Origin: Acidobacteriota bacterium
GTDB lineage: Bacteria; Acidobacteriota; Terriglobia; Bryobacterales; Bryobacteraceae
Reading direction: 5' to 3'
Length of the DNA stretch: 64,000 bases
NCBI GenBank assembly: GCA_018268715.1
Contig: JAFDVZ010000008.1
Location: forward strand, 204,249-268,248
The first letter of the stretch is position 1. Each line of letters opens with the position of its first letter. Shown piece by piece: positions 1 to 6,994 of this stretch. Below the pieces are notes generated by a model. The model did no database searches. It was given only the letters and a program-made list of their open reading frames with translations, and was not told the origin of the DNA. The position numbers and the translations under genes are program-made.

Positions 1-223
1 CGATCAACAGCACGCGGGACGGCCCGCCCACATAACTCTGCCAAACGAACCCAACGACGAAATAGGCGATGGCGGCCGCGGCGGCGAAGCACATCGAACT
101 CAACATCGACTGGGCGGCGTTGCGGGCGCGGCCCAGGCCTGCGTTGACGGCGGCGATGCCGGCAACGGCGGCAGGAATCAGCAGGATGCAAACGAAACAG
201 ACCGCGGAATCCGTCTCAGTCAC
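1..223 (-). CDS. amt: Ammonium transporter (Amt family), N-terminal fragment
   Basis: Reads off the window's left edge, so only about 74 N-terminal codons are visible. The translation from the GTG at 223 has two hydrophobic segments with the Amt TM1-TM2 pattern: a helix ending in AGIAAVNAGLGRARNAA (equivalent to the pore-lining first helix and following loop of AmtB), then SMLSSMCFAAAAAIAYF followed by VGFVWQSY. Amt proteins conduct ammonium across the inner membrane and are usually gated by the PII protein. The GTG start overlaps the stop of the upstream 59-residue gene by GTGA, so the two are probably translationally coupled, and glnD lies just before them. The full-length family is about 400 residues; the rest must lie left of the window. 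The family call rests on a short stretch, but the context agrees. Confidence 0.75.
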   Translation of the reverse strand, partial: MTETDSAVCFVCILLIPAAVAGIAAVNAGLGRARNAAQSMLSSMCFAAAAAIAYFVVGFVWQSYVGGPSRVLLI

Positions 224-399
224 CTGGAGACCTTCTTGAAACCGGCATGGGTTCCGCAAACCAACGCAAGCCCGAAAATTTCGATGGAGCACCCGGCCAG
301 CGCGAACGCGTTACGCGTCAGGGCGGAGGGCAACAACGCCACGGCGGCCAGGACAATGATCCATCCCGCGGGAAGAAGTAGAAGTCCGGCCAGTTTCAT
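220..399 (-). CDS. Small two-helix membrane protein between glnD and amt
   Basis: A 59-residue reading frame starts at ATG 399 and ends in TGA overlapping the amt GTG. It begins MKLAGLLLLPAGWIIVLAAV, a clean transmembrane helix, and has a second hydrophobic stretch around residues 36-52 (CSIEIFGLALVCGTHAG) before a basic tail KKVSR. Only 16 bases separate it from the glnD stop. I do not recognise a named family. Its fixed position between a PII-modifying enzyme and an ammonium transporter, with coupled stop/start codons, suggests an accessory subunit or topology/assembly factor for Amt; this is inference from context only. Confidence 0.7.
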   Translation of the reverse strand: MKLAGLLLLPAGWIIVLAAVALLPSALTRNAFALAGCSIEIFGLALVCGTHAGFKKVSR

Positions 400-415
400 C
401 GGCGCCAGTTCGAAT

Positions 416-2827
416 CTAACAGACTTCGAGTATCTTCTCCTTCAGCGCTTCCTGCGTTTCCGGAGACAGCTTCTTCCCTTCCTGCGCCACGTAGAAGACG
501 TCGATCGCCTTATGTCCCTTGGTGTCGATCAGCACAACATCGATGTTGCAGCCGTTCGATGAAAACACCGTGGCGAGACTGAACAGCAGCCCCTGCCGGT
601 CTTCGGTCACGATTTCCACCAACGTCGCAGTCTCGCACGCTTCCGAATCGAAGCGAACCTCGGACATCACCGTCCGCTTCTTCGAATCCGACCTGCCGCG
701 GTTGCGCAGCAGGCGCGTGGCGTCCGTCTTGCCGCGGGCCACCCTCAGAATAAGGTCGTGCAGACGCTCGGATTCCGAAGGGTTCAGCTCCAACGTACGC
801 TTCGGATCAATGAACACGAACGTGTCGAGAATCGCGCCGCGCGAGTTCGAAAACGCCTCCGCCTTCACGATGTCGAGGCCGAAGCTCGAGATTGCGCCGG
901 CAAAGGACGCAAACAGGAATGGCGCGTCGCGGGCCGCGATCGTCATCCGGTAAACGCCCTCAAGGCGTTCGATCTTCACGGCCACGCCAGTGGGCCGGCT
1001 CTGCTCGTACAATCGCGCGTCGCCCTCGATGTCCGCGGCCGTCCGAGAACGAAGGTAACGCAACGGAAAGCCCTTAAGGAACGCGGCGTAGGCGGGCATG
1101 TCCTCGGGCGGCGTGTTGATGCGGTCAGTTTCCAGTTCCTGCATCAACTCGTGCTGCGTGGCCGAGTAAGTCCGCCACAGTTGCTCCAGCCGGAAGCCCG
1201 TGGTTGCGTCGTCGTCGAGCGCGCTCAGGCGGGCGTAGCTCATGGCCGTCAGCAACTTCAGCCGCTCCACGGTCCCCACCTTCCCGGCCAGCAATCGCAG
1301 GGTGACGGGATTGTCCAGGTCGCGTCCCGACGCTGCGCCTGACAACTCCGATTGACGCTCCACCAGAAACCGCACGATCTCCTGAGACGCGTCGGGAGCC
1401 TGAATGCGCCGGCTCGCCTCGCGCGCCACGTCTCCGCTACTGTTCTGCATCAGAAGAGCGAACATCAGAGCGGGAAGATCTTCGACCTCGGACAACAGTT
1501 CGGCGAAACGCTGCCGCAAGGCGTCGGCTGGGGCGCGGAGTTCGGTGATCCCCTCGATCGACGCCAGCGCGTTTTCGTCCATGGTGTAGCGATGGTCGGC
1601 GTCGGCCGGCGGCTTCCCCTCGATCGCGGCCCACTCGGGCATCATGGCGCCCAACACAGAGACGTCCCGCAGCATCCGCAGCGCCATCGGCGCGTGAGGC
1701 TGCGCGAGCGTCGTCTTAAGGCTCGACCAGATCGGTTGCGGCTGCGCGCAGAAAGCCGCAATCGACGCGCGCTCAGCCTCCAGACGCCGTTCGGTTTCCG
1801 GAGCCGGGGCGATGCCGTGCTGCGCGATGAATTCCGCAAGGCGGAACGCCATCATGGGATCGGCGGCCAGTTCGCTCGCCTTGCAGAGAAACACGTGTTC
1901 CCGCGATACCGTGAACTCATGGTTCGACAGCCGCGATTGCAGCGCCCGAAAGCTCTCCAGCAGCGACGAGCTCTTATCGAAGGATTCGAGCGCTCGCCGG
2001 GCCGCGTTGAAGATCCTGCGAGCCGCTTCGAAATAGGCGGTCAAACTGAATTTCGGATCGGCCGCCGAAAGCTCGGCCTGAGAGTCGGCGTCGAACAGGT
2101 TGTGATCGTCGCCCGCGCGGTAATGAAGGTAACAGCGTAGCGATGCGATCCATTGAGCAGACAGCTCCAGCGAGTCATCGAGTCCCGCCTGGCCCGGGCT
2201 CAACCGCGACAGGGCGCCTAGCAAGCGCAGGTCCCGTGAACCGCCCGGCGCCTCGCGAACATCCGGCTCCAGGTGGAACGGAGTCCCGCGATACCGCGCG
2301 TGTCGCGCCTTGGCAAGTTCGCAAATGTGCTGGCACACCTTCTGCGCATGCTTCGAAAAGAACGCCGATAGCTCCCGTTCCGCCTTGGCGCCGAGGGCTC
2401 TGTCGCCGGCGACCAGCCGCCGGTCGAGCAGTCCAATGCTGGTGTCGATGCTGCGCTCGCGAAGCTCCAGGCAATCCTCAATGGTCGTCAGTCGATGGTT
2501 GGGACGCACCCCCTGCTGGCGGACGAGATTCAGAAACTGCGAGACAGCGTCCTTCAGTTGCGGAGTCAGAGCATCGGCCTCGCAGATCAGCGCGATGTCG
2601 GCGTCCGAATAAGGATAGAGATCGCCTCGGCCGAAGCCGCTAACCGCCATGACGCATATGGGAAACCGCACTGCGGAGGACGCGTCGAACGCTTCCCGCA
2701 CCACCCCGTCTACCGCCTGGGTGAGCGCCGGCTGAAGAGTTGCGCCGTCGCGCGAGGCCAGGAACCCTTCGCGCATCTCTGCCCATTCGTCCCGGTCCTG
2801 GAGCTTTCGCAATGTGCGTGCAGCCAT
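416..2827 (-). CDS. glnD: [Protein-PII] uridylyltransferase-like GlnD with degenerate HD domain
   Basis: 803 residues, near the usual GlnD length. GlnD uridylylates PII when nitrogen is short and deuridylylates it when glutamine is high. The nucleotidyltransferase motif is intact: GFGRGDLYPYSDAD at residues 64-77, with the Gly-Arg-Gly and the Asp-x-Asp metal ligands. Two C-terminal ACT domains, which sense glutamine, are visible: roughly 625-700 (VAVKIERLEGVYRMTIAARD) and 728-803 (ATLVEIVTEDRQGLLFSLAT). The central HD domain is unusual: where family members have LFHDIAKG, this protein has LMQNSSG at 459-465, so the metal-binding His-Asp pair is absent, and the upstream DEH is DEN. The uridylyl-removing activity is therefore probably lost or carried by another enzyme. 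ATG at 2827 is preceded by an AAGGAAA Shine-Dalgarno. First gene of a glnD-small protein-amt unit. Confidence 0.88.
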   Translation of the reverse strand: MAARTLRKLQDRDEWAEMREGFLASRDGATLQPALTQAVDGVVREAFDASSAVRFPICVMAVSGFGRGDLYPYSDADIALICEADALTPQLKDAVSQFLNLVRQQGVRPNHRLTTIEDCLELRERSIDTSIGLLDRRLVAGDRALGAKAERELSAFFSKHAQKVCQHICELAKARHARYRGTPFHLEPDVREAPGGSRDLRLLGALSRLSPGQAGLDDSLELSAQWIASLRCYLHYRAGDDHNLFDADSQAELSAADPKFSLTAYFEAARRIFNAARRALESFDKSSSLLESFRALQSRLSNHEFTVSREHVFLCKASELAADPMMAFRLAEFIAQHGIAPAPETERRLEAERASIAAFCAQPQPIWSSLKTTLAQPHAPMALRMLRDVSVLGAMMPEWAAIEGKPPADADHRYTMDENALASIEGITELRAPADALRQRFAELLSEVEDLPALMFALLMQNSSGDVAREASRRIQAPDASQEIVRFLVERQSELSGAASGRDLDNPVTLRLLAGKVGTVERLKLLTAMSYARLSALDDDATTGFRLEQLWRTYSATQHELMQELETDRINTPPEDMPAYAAFLKGFPLRYLRSRTAADIEGDARLYEQSRPTGVAVKIERLEGVYRMTIAARDAPFLFASFAGAISSFGLDIVKAEAFSNSRGAILDTFVFIDPKRTLELNPSESERLHDLILRVARGKTDATRLLRNRGRSDSKKRTVMSEVRFDSEACETATLVEIVTEDRQGLLFSLATVFSSNGCNIDVVLIDTKGHKAIDVFYVAQEGKKLSPETQEALKEKILEVC

Positions 2828-2919
2828 TTTCCTTTTGTTTCCGTGAATGCCTAACGTCAGTATCCCGCAAGCGAAGCAGCCTGGAAAGACCCGTCCATCC
2901 GAGCTCCCATGTTAGGCTG

Positions 2920-2939
2920 AACAAATCCCCAACAAATCC
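2920..2939. repeat. Tandem AACAAATCC direct repeat, 11-bp period
   Basis: AACAAATCC occurs twice, at 2920-2928 and 2931-2939, with a two-base spacer. The 11-base period puts both copies on the same DNA face. It lies in the divergent region between glnD and the APC permease. Direct repeats of this type often bind transcription activators, but no protein can be assigned here. Confidence 0.4.
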
Positions 2940-2955
2940 GCGGTCATACGCAAAG

Positions 2956-2972
2956 CTTATTTCCGCAATAAG
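2956..2972. promoter_or_regulatory. CTTATT-N5-AATAAG inverted repeat
   Basis: Perfect 6-bp arms CTTATT (2956-2961) and AATAAG (2967-2972) around TCCGC, in the glnD/permease divergent region, 17 bases past the AACAAATCC direct repeat. AT-rich against a GC-rich background. Candidate operator; it could also form a short hairpin in a permease leader transcript. Confidence 0.4.
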
Positions 2973-3087
2973 AATTTTCACTTGGCATTCCTCTAACAAC
3001 CAGAGCAGTATGAATACATCGCAGGACCACGATTCGTCCCGCCTCCGGCCCGCACCAGGCCACTTTCACAAACGCACAGGAGAAAAT

Positions 3088-4896
3088 ATGGCGGAAAACT
3101 CCTCCGGCATGCAACCCACTTTGGGCTTGACCGGATTAACGATGAATGCCATGGCGCTAATCGCGCCGGGCGCATTCCTTTGGCTTACCTTCGTGGCCCA
3201 GGGCACTGCAGGAGCGACAGCGCCCGCTATGTGGGCTGGCATTGTCCTCGCGCTTCTGCTCTGTCTGGCCACCGCGGTCTGTTACGCGGAGTTGGCGAAA
3301 CTGTACCCTGGCACGGGCAGTTCGTATTACTTCGCCGAACAGTCGTTCCTCAACCACGAAAAGGCGTGGCCGTACGCGCGCCTGTCGAAGTTCATCGTCG
3401 GCTGGGGCTCGCACCTCTACTACTGGATCTACCCGGGCGTGATGGTTGGCGTAATGGGAGTCCTTTGCGGCTATCTCGCCGGCACGATCTGGCCGACCTT
3501 CATGAGCGCGTCCAACCCCGGCCCGATGTTCATGATGGCCATCGCCATCGCATTCTCCTTCGGCATCGCCTGGATCGCTCACCGCGGCGTCAACGGGTCC
3601 ACCGCCGTGAACATCGCGATCAACGTCATTCAGATCAGCGCCCTGCTGGTCTTCTCCGTGATGGCGCTGGCCTACCGCGCCAACCATCCCGTGGGCAGCG
3701 TGGCTTACCAGTTCGACAGCGCGTCCGGCGATGCGTACAGCTACGAATTCCTTACTGAAAAGCAGACGGTCAACGGCCAGGCGACCGACGTCGTCGTCCG
3801 CGACTCCAGCGGCGCGCCGAAGCCCAAACTGGACGCCGCGGGCAAGGCTGTCCCGTTCAAGATCGAGTATCCCGCGCAAGACGAAAAAGGCGGCTTCCTG
3901 GCCCACCCCACGGCGGGGTCGGTAATCGGCGTCCACAATCTCGGGTGGGTGTTCGTGCAGGCCACCATCGCCATCCTGATTCTGGTCGGGTTCGAGTCAG
4001 TGACGGCCATGGGCGGCGAGGCAAAGGATCCCAAACGCCACATTCCCATCGCGGTGATCACATCGCTGCTGGTGCAAGGGGCCTTCTGCTACCTGATTGA
4101 ATACTTCTCGGCGAACTACTTCCTGAACAGCGGCTATAGCATGCAGAACGCCGTAGGTTCGGCGGCGCCGATCGGAGACATGATGGTGGTGGTCGGAAAC
4201 GCCATCCTGGGGCCGGGACTGGGTCGCGTATTCATGTTGACGCAGGCCTTCACCGTGTTCCTGGCCATCATTGGCACCACGCTGTCCTGCATGAACACCG
4301 GCGCGCGGGTCACCTACGCGATGGGTAAAGACCAGGAGTTGCCGGACCACTTCGGGGCCCTGCACTCGAGCAACCTGACCCCTCATCGCGCCATCTGGAC
4401 GCTGGCCGGAATTTCGGCCTTCGTCGGATGCATTACCGTTTCGAACCTGTTCGGCGACGCCGGCGCGCTGAGCGACGCGACGCTGAAAGCCCTGCCGCAG
4501 GGTTTTTGGTCGAGCGTCGGCTACCTGTCCCACGACGCCATGGCCGCGCTTCCCAATTCGCTGCTCACGGTCACGCTCGCCTCCAACTTCGGCACATTCC
4601 TGCTCTATGCGCTGAGTTGCATCATCTGTCTGGTGGCCTTCCACGGACATCCGAAGTTCAACCCGTTCTGGCATCTGGTGGTCCCGCTGTTCGGACTGCT
4701 GGCTAACATCATCTGCATGGCGTTCTATCTCATCGGGCCGTTCATGGGCTTCGGGACCAAGCTCGAGCCGCTTGCCGCGCTCGGTGTAGCCGCCGTGTGG
4801 TTCATCTACGGAGGCGTCTACTTCGTGCGGTCGTCGAAGGCGTCGGGCCGGACCACCATGGTGCGGGCTCGCGACAAAGCCGCCGGCATGGCGTAG
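3088..4896 (+). CDS. APC-family amino acid permease
   Basis: 602 residues from ATG 3088. This start is chosen because AGGAG at 3078-3082 sits five bases before it and the protein then begins directly with the first APC helix; the frame is open further upstream but without a ribosome site. The N-terminal pattern LGLTGLTMNAMALIAPGAFLW and the following EL(A)KLYPGTGSSYYFAEQ are typical of amino acid-polyamine-organocation permeases, and about 12 membrane segments can be traced. Around residues 210-275 there is a hydrophilic insert (DSASGDAYSYEFLTEKQTV through PAQDEKGGF) longer than in ordinary APC permeases, followed by VGFESVTAMGGEAKDPKR, the conserved loop after TM6. Probably imports an amino acid or amine; the substrate cannot be told. 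Divergent from glnD, so nitrogen-linked regulation is possible. Confidence 0.85.
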   Translation: MAENSSGMQPTLGLTGLTMNAMALIAPGAFLWLTFVAQGTAGATAPAMWAGIVLALLLCLATAVCYAELAKLYPGTGSSYYFAEQSFLNHEKAWPYARLSKFIVGWGSHLYYWIYPGVMVGVMGVLCGYLAGTIWPTFMSASNPGPMFMMAIAIAFSFGIAWIAHRGVNGSTAVNIAINVIQISALLVFSVMALAYRANHPVGSVAYQFDSASGDAYSYEFLTEKQTVNGQATDVVVRDSSGAPKPKLDAAGKAVPFKIEYPAQDEKGGFLAHPTAGSVIGVHNLGWVFVQATIAILILVGFESVTAMGGEAKDPKRHIPIAVITSLLVQGAFCYLIEYFSANYFLNSGYSMQNAVGSAAPIGDMMVVVGNAILGPGLGRVFMLTQAFTVFLAIIGTTLSCMNTGARVTYAMGKDQELPDHFGALHSSNLTPHRAIWTLAGISAFVGCITVSNLFGDAGALSDATLKALPQGFWSSVGYLSHDAMAALPNSLLTVTLASNFGTFLLYALSCIICLVAFHGHPKFNPFWHLVVPLFGLLANIICMAFYLIGPFMGFGTKLEPLAALGVAAVWFIYGGVYFVRSSKASGRTTMVRARDKAAGMA

Positions 4897-4930
4897 CGGT
4901 CTCAAGAGACGGAGGCGCATCCCCTGGCGA

Positions 4931-4967
4931 CAGCCGTTCCCGCACGATCTGCGCGCGGGAGCGGCTG
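4931..4967 (+). terminator. Strong 13-bp hairpin after the permease gene
   Basis: Arms 4931-4943 and 4955-4967 pair over 13 bp with a single T.G wobble, around an 11-base loop. It lies 34 bases after the permease stop and 19 bases before the PP2C start. No T-run follows, so it is either a non-canonical (U-tract-free) terminator or an intercistronic stabilising hairpin between the two genes. Confidence 0.55.
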
Positions 4968-4986
4968 CGCCACTGCATGGCGACAT

Positions 4987-5787
4987 ATGCTCCAGTTGGA
5001 GTTCGCTTACTGTTCGGATGCGGGCAAGACCCGCGGTCACAACGAAGATTATGTAGGACAGACGTGCCCCGCCACTGCGGCCGAGGCGCAGAGCCGGGGA
5101 TGGCTGTTCGCAGTCGCCGATGGAGTTGGAGGCCAACAGTTGGGCGAGGTAGCCTCGCGAACGGCGATTGACAGCGTCACGGCGAACTTCAAGAACTCGG
5201 TGGGGGCGGAATCGCACTCCAGCCTGTTGCGACGCCTGGTGCAAGCCGCCAACCAGAAAGTGTATGAGGCCGGCGCCGCCGCAAGCCCAGGCGGAGTCCG
5301 GATCGCCACCACGATGGTCGCTTGCGCCCTCCGGTACGATCAGGCGGTGGTGGCTCACGTGGGCGATTCCCGCTGCTACCTGGTGCGTAACGGTCAGGGC
5401 GCGCCCCTGACACGCGACCACACCGTTTCCTCCGAACAAATGCGGTTGGGGCTCATCACCACACGCGAGGCGTCGGAGTCGGTGAACAAGCGCCTGCTGA
5501 GCCGATCGCTCGGCAACGACCTGTTCGTCAGCGTCGACATCGGCGAGCATCGAGTGGTCCCCGGCGACGTGCTGCTGCTCTGCTCCGACGGATTGCACCA
5601 CTCCGTTACAGGCGCCGACATGGGGAGAATCCTCGGTCCACAGGCTGATCTGAACCAGGCGGCGCTCGAGTTGGTGGCGCTCGCCAACGAGCGCGACGGC
5701 GGCGATAACATCACGGTCCAGTTAATTCGGGTGCTCAGCGTGGAACGCATGGGTATTTACCGGGGCCGTCCTTACAAACTGCGCTGA
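4987..5787 (+). CDS. PP2C-family serine/threonine protein phosphatase
   Basis: 266 residues, a single PPM/PP2C catalytic domain of the compact bacterial (Stp/PrpC) type. All metal-binding motifs are present: RGHNEDY near the N-terminus, VADGVGG (about residue 41), a GDSRCYL motif, LTRDHT, LLCSDGLHH and DGGDNIT near the C-terminus. Dephosphorylates phospho-Ser/Thr proteins in the cytoplasm, normally opposing a Hanks-type kinase. No membrane segment and no kinase gene beside it. Begins at ATG 4987 with a weak ribosome site; the sequence LQLEFAYCSDAG immediately enters the domain, so the start is likely right. The 3' end overlaps the convergent glycosyltransferase-like gene by 16 bases. Confidence 0.9.
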   Translation: MLQLEFAYCSDAGKTRGHNEDYVGQTCPATAAEAQSRGWLFAVADGVGGQQLGEVASRTAIDSVTANFKNSVGAESHSSLLRRLVQAANQKVYEAGAAASPGGVRIATTMVACALRYDQAVVAHVGDSRCYLVRNGQGAPLTRDHTVSSEQMRLGLITTREASESVNKRLLSRSLGNDLFVSVDIGEHRVVPGDVLLLCSDGLHHSVTGADMGRILGPQADLNQAALELVALANERDGGDNITVQLIRVLSVERMGIYRGRPYKLR

Positions 5788-6908
5788 CGCCACTGGTCGA
5801 GCCGATTCGCGACGCCGTCGATCGCATCCTCCCAATCTCCCGGCCGCTTCTGACGAAACAGCCGCATCGTGGGATACCACGGCGAATCTTCCCGCCCCAT
5901 CAGCCATCGCCAGTCGCAGGCGTGGCAGAGCAGCAGCCATACCGGCTTGCCCAGGGAACCCGCCAGATGCGCGACCGCCGTGTCGACGGTGATTACCAAG
6001 TCAAGAACCGAAATCGCGGCGGCGGTCTCCGCGAAATCCGTCAGTTCCCCGGACAAATCCCCGACGCCATCCGGCGTTTCCGCAGCCGCAGCGCCCACCT
6101 GAAGGGCCCACCATCGGACATCGCACCGCCCGATGAGCGGCGCAAACAACTGCGCCGGAAGCGATCGCAGGGAGTTGCTATAGTAAGCGGGATTGGCGGC
6201 CCACACGATCCCCACATTCGATCGTGACCCTTGCAGACGTTGGCGCCAGGCCTCTCGCGATTGCCCCGGAATCGAGAACCGCGCCGGAGAGGGAATGCTC
6301 TCCAATTCCGTCCCAAGGAGGCTGGGCAGGCTCATCAGGGGACACTGCAGGTCGAACTCCGGCTGTTTCCCCAACTCCGTGAACACAGGGAGGCCCCCAT
6401 CCATCCAGCTGAACAGTCTTTCGAGATGCGGCAAAGTCTCCAACACGACGTCTCCGCCGGCTTCGCGAACCAGGCGTGCGTACCGCGCGAATTGAATCGA
6501 GTCGCCCGCCCCTTGCTCACTCCAAAGCAGGATGCGTCGCCCCTGGAGTGGTTCGCCGGTCCAGCATGGTTCGGCGAACGCACGACGCTGAGCCGCGAAC
6601 TGTTCGACGCGCCACCGCCATTCGTATTCGCGGAACCCCTCGCCCAGCTTCCCGGCCCGCAACAAAGTGAGGCTCAGGTTGAAGTGGGCGGCGGGGTCAT
6701 CGGGCCTTGCGGCGCAAACGCGGCGGAAGCACTCCTCTGAGCGATCCAAATCCCCGGCGTCCCGCCAGACAACGCCGATGTTCGAAATCAGCGTGGGATT
6801 GTCGCCAAGAATCGGCTCGATGGACCGCAGGCACTCGAGCGCCTCCTGGTAACGCGCCTCACCGTGCAACGCGATGGCGCGACTCCAAAGGTCCTGAGCG
6901 CTCGACAC
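5772..6908 (-). CDS. TPR-repeat protein with GT9-like glycosyltransferase domain
   Basis: 378 residues from a GTG start. Residues 1-100 form TPR repeats (ARYQEALECLRSIEPILGD; GDLDRSEECFRRVCAARPDD; LLRAGKLGEGFREYEWRW). The C-terminal two thirds resemble ADP-heptose:LPS heptosyltransferase (GT9)-like folds: ILLWSEQGAGDSIQFARY, a second-domain start VGIVWAANP, and the donor-site motif VDTAVAHLAGSLGKPVWLLL. Proteins of this TPR-GT layout are common in bacteria and generally uncharacterised; roles in envelope glycan or protein glycosylation are proposed. Cytoplasmic, no signal peptide. The segment DWRWLMGREDSPWYPTMRLF is the usual conserved tail. The exact reaction is unknown. Confidence 0.75.
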   Translation of the reverse strand: MSSAQDLWSRAIALHGEARYQEALECLRSIEPILGDNPTLISNIGVVWRDAGDLDRSEECFRRVCAARPDDPAAHFNLSLTLLRAGKLGEGFREYEWRWRVEQFAAQRRAFAEPCWTGEPLQGRRILLWSEQGAGDSIQFARYARLVREAGGDVVLETLPHLERLFSWMDGGLPVFTELGKQPEFDLQCPLMSLPSLLGTELESIPSPARFSIPGQSREAWRQRLQGSRSNVGIVWAANPAYYSNSLRSLPAQLFAPLIGRCDVRWWALQVGAAAAETPDGVGDLSGELTDFAETAAAISVLDLVITVDTAVAHLAGSLGKPVWLLLCHACDWRWLMGREDSPWYPTMRLFRQKRPGDWEDAIDGVANRLDQWRQRSL

Positions 6909-6994
6909 GCTTCAACAGTATGACCGGCCGCGTGATATTCTCCAGTTACCGACCATAGGGGCTTCCGGATGCATTCGATCTTGGAGGTGTCCCG

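Noticed and set aside
2976..3000. Sigma54 promoter ahead of the permease
   Set aside because: TTGGCATTCCTCTAAC has the -24 GG but lacks the -12 GC at the right distance.
2740..3087. Longer start for the APC permease
   Set aside because: Non-membrane, Arg/Ser-rich translation; overlaps glnD start region. AGGAG fits ATG 3088.
3997..5601. A 534-codon open frame opposite the permease and PP2C genes
   Set aside because: It mirrors two clearly conserved genes. Long antisense frames are expected from high GC at third positions; no domain seen.
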